A DNA stretch of 64,000 nt. Source: CADEFQ01 sp050249415. GTDB lineage: Bacteria > Pseudomonadota > Gammaproteobacteria > Steroidobacterales > Steroidobacteraceae. Position 1 is the stretch's first letter; each line of letters starts with the position of its first letter. Under the pieces are notes generated by a model. It did not search any database. It was not told the origin of the DNA and saw only the letters and a list, made by a program, of their open reading frames with translations. Of the stretch, positions 9,630 to 19,093 are shown piece after piece. The DNA lies in the NCBI GenBank assembly GCA_050249415.1, contig JBFWQO010000008.1, positions 62,001 through 126,000 on the forward strand. Direction: 5' to 3'. Made by a program: the position numbers and the translations under genes.

Positions 9630-11915
9630 ATGTCGGTGCGGGGCATCGGGCTGAAAACACTCGCGGTCGCGCTGCTTGTGACGGGTGCATGGCTTGCCCT
9701 CGGCGGTGCGCGCCTCGTGAGCCTCGGAGGGTCCTGGTACTACGTCCTCGCCGGACTCGCCACGGCGACCTCGGCCCTGCTCATCTGGCGCGGACGCAGG
9801 CTCGGGTTCTGGCTCTATCTCGCAACCTTTGTTGCCACGGTGATCTGGGCGATTGCAGAAGTCGGTTACGACTTCTGGCTGCTGGCGCCGAGGATCGGAT
9901 TGCCTCTCGTGTTCGCCCTGCTCGTGCTGCTCGCGGCGGCGCGCAAAGTGGCGGTTGTCGCGCTTGTCGGCGGAGCGTTCGGGGCCATCTTTTTCTTCGC
10001 GCAGAAGACGCACACGGAAGCGCCGTCGGCGATGGCGCCCGCTGCAGTGGCGACAGGCGACGACTGGCGCGCCTACGGCCGCACGAACACCGGTACACGC
10101 TATGCGCCCGCTTCGCAGATCACACCCGGGAATGTGCATCGACTCGCCGTCGCATGGACCTATCGGACCGGGGATCTGCCGCAGGCGTACCCCGGCAACC
10201 GGGCGGGATTCATGTTCGAGGCCACCCCGCTGAAGATCGCCGACACACTCTATATATGTACCCCGCACAACATCGTGATCGCGCTCGAGGCCGACACGGG
10301 CAGGGAACGCTGGCGCCACGATCCGGCCATCGACACGGCCGGCGTCTACACACTCGCCTGTCGGGGTGTGGCCTGGCACGAGGCTCGCGCGGCGGCGGGG
10401 GATTGCCCGCGACGCATTCTCACCGCCACGCTCGATGGTCGCCTGATCGCGCTCGACGCCGGGACAGGCGCGTTGTGCCCGGGCTTCGGGCATGAAGGCG
10501 AAATATCGCTGCGCGAAGGCCTCGGGCTCATCAAGCCAGGTTATTACCTGGTGACATCGCCCCCGACGATCGTGGGAGATGTGGCAATCGTCGGCGGCTT
10601 CGTGCTCGACAACATGTCGACCGATGAGCCCTCGGGTGTGGTGCGCGGCTACGACGTGCGCACGGGCCGGCAGCTCTGGGCGTGGGACGCCGGGCGCCCG
10701 CAGGAGGCGGGTCCGTGGCGGCCCGGGGAGCCGTACACGCGCGGCTCTCCGAACGCCTGGAGCATCTTCAGCGCCGACGAGTCACTGGGGCTCGTGTACA
10801 TCCCGACCGGCAATGCGCCACCCGACTACTTCGGTGGCGAACGCACCGCGGCGCTCGACCGCTATTCCTCTTCGGTGGTCGCATTGGAAGCGGCGACCGG
10901 GACACTGCGCTGGGCGTTCCAGACGACGCACCACGACCTGTGGGACTACGACGTTCCCTCACAGCCCGTGCTGGTGGATCTGCCGATCGAGGGCGAGCAG
11001 GTCCCGGCACTCATCCAGCCGACCAAGCACGGCGATATATTCCTGCTCGATCGGCGTGACGGGCGCCCGCTGGCTGCGGTCGAGGAGCGGCCTGCACCGC
11101 GTGGCAACGTGCCCGGCGAGCGTTACTCGCCGACCCAGCCCGCCTCGGTCGGGATGCCGGGCTTTACGCCACTGCCACTGACCGAGGCCGACATGTGGGG
11201 GGCAACTCAGTTCGATCAGCTGTGGTGCCGCATCGCGTTCAGGAAATTGCGCTACGACGGCAAGTTCACGCCGCCGGGACTCGACGGAAGCATCAGCTGG
11301 CCCGGCAATTTCGGCGTCATGAACTGGGGTAGCGTTTCGGTGGACGAGGTGCGCCAGCGGATGGTCGTCAACTCTTCCTATGCGGCGCTGCTGCTCCAGC
11401 TCATCCCGCGGGCGAAGGCGCCACCCGGCGAGCGCATCGCGATCGAGGGCAATGCCGCGATCTCTCCGCAGATCGGTACGCCTTACGCCGTGCGTACCGC
11501 GCAGCCTTTTCTCTCACCGCTCGGCGTGCCGTGCAATGCGCCGCCGTGGGGGCGGCTGTCCGTGGTGGACCTGAAGAGCCGCACGCTCGCGTGGCAGCGG
11601 CCGCTCGGCACGACGCGCGACCACGCACCGCTCGGCATCGCCATCCCGGGCGTCTTTGGCCAGGGCGGGTCCGTGGTGACCGCGGGCGGGGTGATCTTCA
11701 TCGGCGCGACACTCGACAATTACCTGCGTGCCTTCGATCTCGCCACGGGCCGCGAACTGTGGAAGGGACGGCTGCCGGCCGGCGGCCAGGCGACGCCGAT
11801 GAGCTTCGTGTCCGCGAAGACCGGCAAGCAGTATGTGGTCATTGCCGCCGGTGGCCACCAGTACCTGTACACGACGATCGGCGACTACGTCGTCGCCTAC
11901 AGCCTGCCGGACTGA
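9630..11915 (+). CDS. Membrane-bound PQQ-dependent dehydrogenase (glucose/quinate dehydrogenase type)
   Basis: A 761-residue quinoprotein. About five hydrophobic helices fill the first ~130 residues (the Gcd-type quinone-reducing anchor), followed by an eight-bladed PQQ propeller with AWTYRTGDLPQ, GRERWRHDP and the active-site region THHDLWDYDVPSQP. It would oxidise an alcohol or sugar in the periplasm and feed electrons to ubiquinone. The ATG at 9630 directly begins the membrane anchor. It is close in sequence to the gene at 45757 and more distant from the one at 38769. Family members include glucose and quinate dehydrogenases, but the clustering with SDR genes argues against a simple glucose role; the substrate is unknown. 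Confidence 0.92.
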   Translation: MSVRGIGLKTLAVALLVTGAWLALGGARLVSLGGSWYYVLAGLATATSALLIWRGRRLGFWLYLATFVATVIWAIAEVGYDFWLLAPRIGLPLVFALLVLLAAARKVAVVALVGGAFGAIFFFAQKTHTEAPSAMAPAAVATGDDWRAYGRTNTGTRYAPASQITPGNVHRLAVAWTYRTGDLPQAYPGNRAGFMFEATPLKIADTLYICTPHNIVIALEADTGRERWRHDPAIDTAGVYTLACRGVAWHEARAAAGDCPRRILTATLDGRLIALDAGTGALCPGFGHEGEISLREGLGLIKPGYYLVTSPPTIVGDVAIVGGFVLDNMSTDEPSGVVRGYDVRTGRQLWAWDAGRPQEAGPWRPGEPYTRGSPNAWSIFSADESLGLVYIPTGNAPPDYFGGERTAALDRYSSSVVALEAATGTLRWAFQTTHHDLWDYDVPSQPVLVDLPIEGEQVPALIQPTKHGDIFLLDRRDGRPLAAVEERPAPRGNVPGERYSPTQPASVGMPGFTPLPLTEADMWGATQFDQLWCRIAFRKLRYDGKFTPPGLDGSISWPGNFGVMNWGSVSVDEVRQRMVVNSSYAALLLQLIPRAKAPPGERIAIEGNAAISPQIGTPYAVRTAQPFLSPLGVPCNAPPWGRLSVVDLKSRTLAWQRPLGTTRDHAPLGIAIPGVFGQGGSVVTAGGVIFIGATLDNYLRAFDLATGRELWKGRLPAGGQATPMSFVSAKTGKQYVVIAAGGHQYLYTTIGDYVVAYSLPD

Positions 11916-11927
11916 GGAGGCGAGCGC

Positions 11928-12710
11928 ATGTTTACCGTACTCGAAGGCAAGACCGCGATCGTGACCGGCGCGGGCTCCGGCATTGGAGCGGCGATTGCGC
12001 GGCGCCTGGCTGCGGCGGGGGCGCAGGTCATCGCGGCCGACCTGCGCATCGAGGCTGCCGCCGCGCTCGCTGCCGAAGTCAAAGGCATCACCGCACAAGG
12101 CTGCGACGTGACCCGGGCCGGTGATGTCGATGCGCTGGTCGCGGCAGTCGTGGAGCGCCATGGCCGCCTCGATGTGATGGTCAACAATGTCGGTCAGTCG
12201 ATCGCAGGCTGGTTGCAGGACACGACGGACGAGGATTGGCAACGTGTGCTCGCTGTCACGCTGTCGTCGACTTTCCACGGCGTGCGCGCCGCCCTGCGCG
12301 CGATGCTGCCGAAACGCTCGGGCAGCATCATCAACATCTCGTCGGGGGCGGGGTTCGGCGGCTCACCGGGGCTCGCGGCCTACGGCGCCGCGAAGGCGGG
12401 CGTCAACAATCTCACGCAGTCCGCGGCTGTCGAAAACGCGCGCAGTGGAGTGCGCATCAACGCGATCGCGCCCGGGGCGATCGAGACGCCGGCGATCCTC
12501 GCGTGGGCGCGGAGCCTTCCGGGCGGCCTGCCGGCCTACGAGGCCACATTGCTCCCGGGGCGCTTCGGGCGGCCCGAGGAGATTGCCGCCGTGGCGGTCT
12601 TTCTCGCCTCCGACGCGGCGAGCTTCGTCAATGGAGCAATCATTCCCGTGGACGGCGCGGCTTCGGCGCGCATGCCGGCCATCGACGTGCCAGATACGCG
12701 AACACAGTAG
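11928..12710 (+). CDS. SDR family oxidoreductase
   Basis: A 260-residue classical SDR with TGAGSGIGAA near residue 12, an NNVGQS version of the NNAG motif, and the catalytic YGAAK near residue 154. A GAGGAGG site precedes the ATG, 12 bases after the PQQ dehydrogenase stop. It lies between the quinoprotein and the transketolase subunits in the same direction, so it probably acts on an intermediate of the same pathway. The reaction is unassigned. Confidence 0.9.
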   Translation: MFTVLEGKTAIVTGAGSGIGAAIARRLAAAGAQVIAADLRIEAAAALAAEVKGITAQGCDVTRAGDVDALVAAVVERHGRLDVMVNNVGQSIAGWLQDTTDEDWQRVLAVTLSSTFHGVRAALRAMLPKRSGSIINISSGAGFGGSPGLAAYGAAKAGVNNLTQSAAVENARSGVRINAIAPGAIETPAILAWARSLPGGLPAYEATLLPGRFGRPEEIAAVAVFLASDAASFVNGAIIPVDGAASARMPAIDVPDTRTQ

Positions 12711-12719
12711 AGAGGAGCC

Positions 12720-13598
12720 ATGCCCAAGCAAGCCATGACATCCGTGCCGGCCAGCGATTCTTCGCGGGCACATTCGATGGAGGACCTGCGCCGACGCGCG
12801 GAATGGGTACGCCTCGAGACGATCCGCCAGATCGCCGGCGCCGGCCTCGGGCACTACTCCAGCACCTTCAGCGCAGCGGAACTCCTGTCCGTTCTCTATT
12901 ACAGGACGCTGCGGCTCGACCCGAAGAAGCCACAGTGGCCGGATCGCGACCGGTTCCTGCTCGGCAAGGGACACATCGCCGTCGGCCTGTGGCCGATCCT
13001 CGCCGACCTCGGATTTTTCCCCACCGAATGGCTCGACCGGTTCGGCCAGATCGACTCGCCGCTCACCGATCACCCGAACATGCGCGATGTGCCGGGCATC
13101 GATTTCAGCTCCGGCTCGCTCGGCCACAACCTCTCGGTGGGTGTCGGCATGTGCATGGCGGCCCGCTACGGCGATCGCCGCCATCGCACGTTCGTGCTGC
13201 TCGGCGACGGCGAGCTGCACGAGGGCCAGCTCTGGGAAGCGGCGATGGCGGCGTCCCACTATCGCCTCGGCAACCTGATTGCCATCGTCGATGCGAACGG
13301 CAGTTCGGCGGATGGTCCGACGTCGGATGTCATGAACATCGAACCCGTCGCAGGTCGCTTCGAGGCCTTCGGATGGCGCAGCGTCGAGATCGATGGCCAC
13401 GACGTCGGCCAGATCGTCGACGCGCTGGACAGTCTCCCTGACAGCAGCGCTGCGGTGCCGACGGCCATCGTCGCCCGCACACTGAAGGGAAAGGGGGTGT
13501 CCTATATGGAAGCGTCGCCGCGCGAGTGGCACCTGGGGTTCATGGGGCCGAGCGACCGGCAGCGCGCGGAAGAGGAAATCAGGAGCCGTATGCAATGA
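12720..13598 (+). CDS. Transketolase, N-terminal (TPP-binding) subunit
   Basis: A 292-residue half-transketolase. The TPP/Mg motif is clear as GDGELHEGQLWEAAM, with downstream residues IVDANG, and KGHIAVGLWPIL near residue 82 matches the GH(A/I) region of the family. It pairs with the next gene to form the complete enzyme, which moves two-carbon ketol units between sugars or aldehydes. A GAGAGGAG site precedes the ATG and the end overlaps the C-terminal subunit by four bases. Two-gene transketolases in catabolic clusters often have specialised substrates. Confidence 0.9.
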   Translation: MPKQAMTSVPASDSSRAHSMEDLRRRAEWVRLETIRQIAGAGLGHYSSTFSAAELLSVLYYRTLRLDPKKPQWPDRDRFLLGKGHIAVGLWPILADLGFFPTEWLDRFGQIDSPLTDHPNMRDVPGIDFSSGSLGHNLSVGVGMCMAARYGDRRHRTFVLLGDGELHEGQLWEAAMAASHYRLGNLIAIVDANGSSADGPTSDVMNIEPVAGRFEAFGWRSVEIDGHDVGQIVDALDSLPDSSAAVPTAIVARTLKGKGVSYMEASPREWHLGFMGPSDRQRAEEEIRSRMQ

Positions 13599-14587
13599 GC
13601 AACGCATCCCTCGAGATGGCTGACCCGTTCTCCTACACCAGCGCCGCTGAAGTCGAGGGAGGCGCCATCATCGGCCGGACGCTGATCGAGCTCGCGCGTG
13701 AACGTGACGACATCGTGCTGATCGCACCCGATATCGGACGCGGGCCGGCGACCATGCCGTTCATCGAGGCGTATCCCGACCGGTACATCGATACGGGCAT
13801 CGCCGAGAACAATTCCGTGTCGATTGCCGCGGGGCTCGCGGCGTGCGGCTATCGGCCGTTCGTACTCGGGATCGGCGCATTCCTCGCGCCGAAGTGCGTC
13901 GAACAGATTCGCACCGACATCGCCATGAACCGCTTGCCGGTCACCCTGATCTCGGCCTGGGGCGGGCTCGACATGGGCTACTTCGGCGCGAGCCACCATG
14001 GCCTCGACGACATTTCGCTCCTCCGGGGCATACCGCACCTGACGATGGCCTTCGCCGCGGACAACGTCGCCATGGGCTCGATCATGCGCGCGGGTGTGGC
14101 CGACGGTCTGCCGCTCTACATTCGTGCGCCGAGCTCCGCGGGGAGCGACGTCTACAACGATTCGCCGCGTTTCGAGCGCGGCGCGGCGCATATCCTTTCC
14201 CGAGGCGAGGATGTCCTGTTGATCGGGACGGGGCTCGGAACTTCGCTATGCGCGCAAGCGGCTGCAGTCCTGAAAGATGCAGGCGTATCGGCGACCGTCG
14301 TCGACCTGACGTATCTCAAGCCCTTCGATGGCGACACAGTCTGCCGCCTCGCCCGCGAGCTGGGCAGACTCATCGTCGTGGAGGAGCACAACACGTCCGC
14401 GGGGCTCGCCTCGCTGGTGGCGGAGGCGCTCGGCCGAGGCGGCGTTGCCGCGCAAATGGAGGCGGTGGGCCTGCCGGACGACGATCTGGCGGTCGCCATA
14501 CCGCGCCAGCTGCTCGAGCGCTACGGCCTGACGGTCGAGGCGATCGTTGCCAGGGCAAGCGCGCTTGGCCGGCAGCGCAAGGTATGA
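13595..14587 (+). CDS. Transketolase, C-terminal (pyrimidine-binding) subunit
   Basis: A 330-residue partner of the preceding gene. It has the transketolase Pyr domain (DTGIAENNSVSIAAGLAACG, where the Glu after IA is the TPP-activating acid) and a C-terminal transketolase domain with LIVVEEHNTSAGLASLVAEA. The ATG sits in an ATGA overlap with the N-terminal subunit, indicating coupled synthesis of a 1:1 complex. It ends the block that starts with the TonB receptor; a 70-base gap follows before cysD. Confidence 0.9.
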   Translation: MSNASLEMADPFSYTSAAEVEGGAIIGRTLIELARERDDIVLIAPDIGRGPATMPFIEAYPDRYIDTGIAENNSVSIAAGLAACGYRPFVLGIGAFLAPKCVEQIRTDIAMNRLPVTLISAWGGLDMGYFGASHHGLDDISLLRGIPHLTMAFAADNVAMGSIMRAGVADGLPLYIRAPSSAGSDVYNDSPRFERGAAHILSRGEDVLLIGTGLGTSLCAQAAAVLKDAGVSATVVDLTYLKPFDGDTVCRLARELGRLIVVEEHNTSAGLASLVAEALGRGGVAAQMEAVGLPDDDLAVAIPRQLLERYGLTVEAIVARASALGRQRKV

Positions 14588-14657
14588 TCATTCAGTGCCA
14601 TTGCTGTCATCACAACGCACCCGATCAGTCCCGGCGACACCAGGAGTCGTACCAACC

Positions 14658-15605
14658 ATGATTTCCGCCATCTTTCCCGCCGAGCCGGCCGTGGCCGCGC
14701 GCGCGGCGCGCCTGACGCACCTCGAGCGGCTGGAGGCCGAGAGCATCGAGATATTGCGCGAGGTGGTGGCGGAGTGCGAGCGGCCGGTGATGCTGTACTC
14801 GATCGGCAAGGACTCGTCGGTGATGCTGCACCTGGCGCGGAAGGCGTTTTACCCGGCGCCGCCGCCGTTTGCGCTGCTGCACGTGGACACGACGTGGAAG
14901 TTCCGGGCGATGTACGAGTTTCGCGATCGCATGGCGCGCGAGACGGGCATGGAGCTGATCGTGCACGTGAACCCGGAGGGCATCGCGCAGGGCATCAACC
15001 CGTTCACGCACGGCTCGCAGGTGCACACCGACGTGATGAAGACCCAGGGGCTGAAGCAGGCGCTCGACCGGTACGGGTTCGATGCGGCCTTTGGCGGCGC
15101 GCGGCGCGACGAGGAGAAGTCGCGGGCGAAGGAGCGGGTATTCTCGTTTCGCTCCGCGGCGCATCGCTGGGACCCGAAGAACCAGCGCCCGGAGCTCTGG
15201 CACCTCTACAACACGCGCAAGAGGAAGGGCGAGAGCATCCGCGTGTTCCCGATCTCCAACTGGACCGAACTCGACGTGTGGCAGTACATCCACCTGGAGT
15301 CGATCCCGATCGTGCCGCTGTACTTTGCCGCGCCGCGGCCGGTGGTCGAGCGCGACGGGGCGCTGATCATGGTGGACGACGAGCGCATGCCGCTCGCGCC
15401 CGGCGAGCGGCCGCAGACGAGGACGGTGCGCTTTCGCACGCTCGGCTGCTACCCGCTCACCGGGGCGATCGAGAGCGAGGCCGACACGCTGCCGAAGATC
15501 ATCCAGGAGATGCTGCTGACCACGTCCTCGGAGCGCCAGGGGCGCGTGATCGACCACGACTCGGCCGCCTCCATGGAGAAGAAGAAGCAGGAGGGGTACT
15601 TCTGA
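14658..15605 (+). CDS. cysD: Sulfate adenylyltransferase subunit 2
   Basis: A 315-residue ATP-sulfurylase small subunit of the PAPS reductase/N-type ATP pyrophosphatase fold. The PP-loop SIGKDSSVMLHLARKAF near residue 50 and the late RTLGCYPLTGAIES segment are diagnostic. With CysN it makes adenosine 5'-phosphosulfate from sulfate and ATP. The ATG at 14658 is selected because the protein then aligns with the usual CysD length. The stop overlaps the cysNC start by one base (TGATG). In assimilatory operons this gene usually stands with cysH/I/J; none of those is in this window. Confidence 0.95.
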   Translation: MISAIFPAEPAVAARAARLTHLERLEAESIEILREVVAECERPVMLYSIGKDSSVMLHLARKAFYPAPPPFALLHVDTTWKFRAMYEFRDRMARETGMELIVHVNPEGIAQGINPFTHGSQVHTDVMKTQGLKQALDRYGFDAAFGGARRDEEKSRAKERVFSFRSAAHRWDPKNQRPELWHLYNTRKRKGESIRVFPISNWTELDVWQYIHLESIPIVPLYFAAPRPVVERDGALIMVDDERMPLAPGERPQTRTVRFRTLGCYPLTGAIESEADTLPKIIQEMLLTTSSERQGRVIDHDSAASMEKKKQEGYF

Positions 15606-17512
15606 TGTCCCACAAGTCCGCACTCATCGCGAGCGACATCGGCGCGTACCTCGAGGCCCACCAGCACAAGAGCCTGCTGCGCTTCATCACCTGCGGCTCG
15701 GTCGACGACGGCAAGTCGACACTGATCGGGCGGCTGCTGTACGAGTCGAAGATGATCTTCGACGACCAGCTCGCCGCCCTCGAGGCCGATTCGAAGAAGG
15801 TGGGCACGCGGGGCGAGGAACTCGACTTCGCGCTGCTCGTCGACGGTCTCGCCGCCGAGCGCGAGCAGGGCATCACGATCGACGTCGCCTACCGGTTCTT
15901 CTCCACCGAGAAGCGCAAGTTCATCGTCGCGGACACGCCCGGGCACGAGCAGTACACGCGCAACATGGTCACGGGGGCCTCGACCGCCGACCTCGCCGTC
16001 ATCCTCATCGATGCGCGCAAGGGCGTGCTGACCCAGACGCGCCGCCACAGCTTCCTCGTCGCGCTCCTTGGCATCCGGCGCGTCGTACTCGCGGTGAACA
16101 AGATGGACCTCGCCGGCTACTCGCGCGAGGTGTTCGAGGCGATCCTGCAGGAGTACCACGACTTCGCCGGGCAGATCGCGCTCACCGACATCACGGCGAT
16201 CCCGCTCTCGGCGGTCTACGGCGACAACATCATCGAGCCCGGTGCGAACATGCCCTGGTACCGGGGCCCGACACTGATGCACCATCTCGAGACGGTCGAG
16301 GTGGGCGATGAGCTGCCCGCGCGGCCCTTTCGCCTGCCGGTGCAGTGGGTGAACCGCCCGAACCCCGAGTTTCGGGGGTTTGCGGGCCTGATCGCGAGCG
16401 GCACCGTGCGCCAGGGGGACCGCATCCGCGCGCTGCCCTCGGGACGCGAGAGCCGCGTGGCGCGCATCGTGACGGCCGATGGCGACCTGGCGGTGGCCGT
16501 CGCCGGCCAGTCGGTGACGCTCACGCTCGACAGCGAGATCGACGTGAGCCGCGGCGATGTGATCGCCACGGCGGATGCGCCGCCGGAGGTGGCCGACCAG
16601 TTCGAGGCGACGCTCGTGTGGATGCACGATGAGCCGATGCTGCAGGGGCGCTCGTACCTGATGAAGATCGGCACGCGCACCGTGTCGGCGACGATCGCGC
16701 CGCTGAAGCACAAGATCAACGTGAACACGCTCGAGCACACGGCGGCCGAGCGCCTGGAGCTCAACGACATCGGCGTGTGCGAGGTGACGCTCGACCGGGC
16801 GATCCCGTTCGAGCCTTATGCCGACGATCATGCGCTCGGCGGGTTCATCCTGATCGACCGGTTCACGAACAACACGCTCGGGGCGGGGCTGCTGCACTTT
16901 GCGCTGCGCCGCTCGCAGAACGTGCACTGGCAGGCGCTCGATGTCGGCAAGCAGGTGCGCTCGCAGCTGAAGGGGCAGAAGGCCTGCGTGCTGTGGCTCA
17001 CGGGGTTGTCGGGGGCCGGCAAGTCGACGATCGCGAACCTCGTGGAGAAGCGCCTGCTGTCGCTCGGGCGGCACACCTATCTGCTCGATGGCGACAACGT
17101 GCGCCACGGCCTGAACAAGGACCTCGGGTTCACCGCGCAGGACCGCGTCGAGAACATCCGGCGCGTGGCCGAGGTGTCGAAGCTGATGGTCGATGCGGGG
17201 CTCATCGTGCTCGTGTCGTTCATCTCGCCGTTCCGGGCCGAGCGGCGCATGGCGCGCGAGTTGCTCGGGCCGGGCGAGTTCCTCGAGGTGTTCATCGACA
17301 CCCCGCTCGCCGAGGCCGAGCGGCGCGACGTGAAGGGGCTGTACAAGAAGGCGCGGCGCGGGGAGCTGAAGAACTTCACCGGCGTCGACTCGCCCTACGA
17401 GACCCCCGAGAACCCGGAGATCCACATCGACACGACGGCGCTCACGCCCGGGCAGGCCGCCGACCACATCGTCGCGCGGCTCGGCGCGGCCGACATCCCG
17501 CGCGCCTCGTGA
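15605..17512 (+). CDS. cysNC: Bifunctional sulfate adenylyltransferase GTPase subunit / APS kinase
   Basis: A 635-residue fusion. Residues ~1-440 are the CysN GTPase: GSVDDGKSTLIGRLLYESK (P-loop), DTPGHEQYTRNMVTGAS (G3) and NKMD (G4). Residues ~455-635 are APS kinase CysC with the P-loop GLSGAGKSTIANLVEKRL, DGDNVRHGLNKDLGF and the SFISPFRAERRMAR loop carrying the conserved Ser. Together with CysD it converts sulfate to PAPS. The end overlaps the cysQ start by four bases (GTGA). A fused CysNC is common; its link here to cysQ and nearby sulfotransferases suggests the PAPS is used for sulfation. Confidence 0.95.
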   Translation: MSHKSALIASDIGAYLEAHQHKSLLRFITCGSVDDGKSTLIGRLLYESKMIFDDQLAALEADSKKVGTRGEELDFALLVDGLAAEREQGITIDVAYRFFSTEKRKFIVADTPGHEQYTRNMVTGASTADLAVILIDARKGVLTQTRRHSFLVALLGIRRVVLAVNKMDLAGYSREVFEAILQEYHDFAGQIALTDITAIPLSAVYGDNIIEPGANMPWYRGPTLMHHLETVEVGDELPARPFRLPVQWVNRPNPEFRGFAGLIASGTVRQGDRIRALPSGRESRVARIVTADGDLAVAVAGQSVTLTLDSEIDVSRGDVIATADAPPEVADQFEATLVWMHDEPMLQGRSYLMKIGTRTVSATIAPLKHKINVNTLEHTAAERLELNDIGVCEVTLDRAIPFEPYADDHALGGFILIDRFTNNTLGAGLLHFALRRSQNVHWQALDVGKQVRSQLKGQKACVLWLTGLSGAGKSTIANLVEKRLLSLGRHTYLLDGDNVRHGLNKDLGFTAQDRVENIRRVAEVSKLMVDAGLIVLVSFISPFRAERRMARELLGPGEFLEVFIDTPLAEAERRDVKGLYKKARRGELKNFTGVDSPYETPENPEIHIDTTALTPGQAADHIVARLGAADIPRAS

Positions 17513-18330
17513 GCCGCGCGCCCGAAGGCCCGGCCCCGGCCGAACTGCTCGATCGCGTGGCGGCGATCGCACGCCGCGCGGGCGAGGAGATCCTCGCGGT
17601 CTACGCCCGCCAGGATGCGGGCGTGAGCGCCAAGGCCGATCACTCCCCGCTCACGCTCGCCGACCTGCGTGCCCACCGGGTGATCGTCGAGGCGCTCGAG
17701 GCCCTGACGCCGGGCATTCCCGTGCTCTCGGAGGAGTCCTCGGAGCTGCGGCCCTTTGCCGAGCGCGCGCTCTGGCCCCGTTACTGGCTGGTCGATCCGC
17801 TCGATGGCACCAAGGAGTTCCTGTCGCGCAACGGCGAGTTCACCGTCAACATCGCGCTCATCGAGGGCCACGCGCCGGTGCTCGGAGTCGTGCACGTGCC
17901 GGTGCGCGCGACGACTTATTCGGGTCTGCCCGGCACCGGCGCCTGGCGCCAGGGCGGGGAGGGCGCCGCCGAGCCGATCCGCGCGCGCCCGCAGGCCGCA
18001 TCGCCCGTACGCGTGGTCGGCAGCAAGTCGCACCGCGGGGACTCCCTCGACGGCTTCCTCGCGCGCCTCGGCGCGCACGAACTCGTGCCGGTGGGCAGTT
18101 CGCTGAAGTTCTGTCTCGTCGCCGAGGGCGCAGCCGATGTCTATCCGCGCCTCGGCCCGACGTGCGAATGGGACACCGCCGCCGCGCAGGCCGTGGCCTG
18201 CGGCGCCGGCGCGCGCGTGCTCACCCTCGATGGCAGCCCGCTCGCCTACAACGCCAAACCCGATATCCTCAATCCCCACTTCATCGTCTTCGCCGATCGC
18301 GGGCGCGACTGGCTCGCGTTGATGCGATAG
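17509..18330 (+). CDS. cysQ: 3'(2'),5'-bisphosphate nucleotidase CysQ
   Basis: A 273-residue inositol-monophosphatase-fold enzyme. The metal-binding signature is visible as WLVDPLDGTKEFLSRNGEF near residue 90, and the second motif as WDTAAAQAVACGAG near residue 221. It removes the 3'-phosphate of PAP, the by-product of sulfotransferases and PAPS reductase, relieving product inhibition. The GTG at 17509 overlaps the cysNC stop and gives the normal family length; an in-frame extension runs far upstream antiphase to cysNC and is rejected. Gene order cysD-cysNC-cysQ makes a self-contained PAPS supply and PAP disposal unit. Confidence 0.92.
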   Translation: MSRAPEGPAPAELLDRVAAIARRAGEEILAVYARQDAGVSAKADHSPLTLADLRAHRVIVEALEALTPGIPVLSEESSELRPFAERALWPRYWLVDPLDGTKEFLSRNGEFTVNIALIEGHAPVLGVVHVPVRATTYSGLPGTGAWRQGGEGAAEPIRARPQAASPVRVVGSKSHRGDSLDGFLARLGAHELVPVGSSLKFCLVAEGAADVYPRLGPTCEWDTAAAQAVACGAGARVLTLDGSPLAYNAKPDILNPHFIVFADRGRDWLALMR

Positions 18331-19092
18331 TCAGCGCATCGTCACGCCGCCATCGACACTCAGCACCTGGCCGTTGATCCACTCGCCGTCTTCCGACATC
18401 AGGAACGCCACCATCGCCGCGATGTCGCGCGGCTCGCCGAGGCGGGGGCTGCGCGTGATGCCGAGGACCGCCGCGCTGGTTTCCGGGCTCATCAGGTGAC
18501 GATTGGAATCGGTGATCACGAGCCCGGGCGCCACGGCGTTGGCGCGTATGCCTTCCTTGCCCCAGCGTGAGGCCACGTGGCGCAGCAGGCCGTGCAGGCC
18601 ATTCTTGCTGACGGCGTAGGCGATGCGCTGCGGCTCACCCATGTAAGCCGCGCCCGACGACGTGTAGACGATGCTGCCGCCGCCGCGTTTCAGCAGTTCC
18701 GGCAGCGCATGGCGCGTGCACAGCAGGTGCCCGCGCAGGTTCACCGCAAGGGTGCGGTCGAAAGTCGACAGCGACACCGACTTCGCGTCGGTGTCGTCGT
18801 GCAGCGCGCCGATGTCGGCGGCGTTCACGTGGATGCCGTCCAATCCACCGAAGTGCCCGCTCGCCGCTTCGATCAACCCGATGACGGATTCCTCGATCGT
18901 GATGTCGAACGACAGGCCGACGGCGCGCGCGCCGGTCGCCGTGAGCCGCGTGGCCAGTTGATGCGCGTTGCCGGCATCGAGGTCGCCGACGACGACGGCG
19001 GCGCCTTCTTCGGCGAGCCGCTGCGCGGTGGCGGCGCCGATGCCGGTGCCGCCGCCGGCAATGACGAAAACCTTGTCCGCGAGTCCGCGCAT
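18331..19092 (-). CDS. SDR family oxidoreductase
   Basis: A 253-residue SDR with AGGGTGIGAA near residue 12 and catalytic YAVSK near residue 154; the usual NNAG is replaced by VNAADI. It is the last gene of a minus-strand operon, starting one base after the VOC gene ends, and abuts cysQ tail to tail with no gap. The C-terminal INGQVLSVDGGVTM is typical of the family. The substrate is unknown. Confidence 0.88.
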   Translation of the reverse strand: MRGLADKVFVIAGGGTGIGAATAQRLAEEGAAVVVGDLDAGNAHQLATRLTATGARAVGLSFDITIEESVIGLIEAASGHFGGLDGIHVNAADIGALHDDTDAKSVSLSTFDRTLAVNLRGHLLCTRHALPELLKRGGGSIVYTSSGAAYMGEPQRIAYAVSKNGLHGLLRHVASRWGKEGIRANAVAPGLVITDSNRHLMSPETSAAVLGITRSPRLGEPRDIAAMVAFLMSEDGEWINGQVLSVDGGVTMR

Positions 19093-19093
19093 G

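Noticed and set aside
14658..17512. cysD-cysNC as a full sulfate assimilation operon
   Set aside because: No cysH, cysI, cysJ or sulfate transporter is present in the window, so only PAPS formation is supported.
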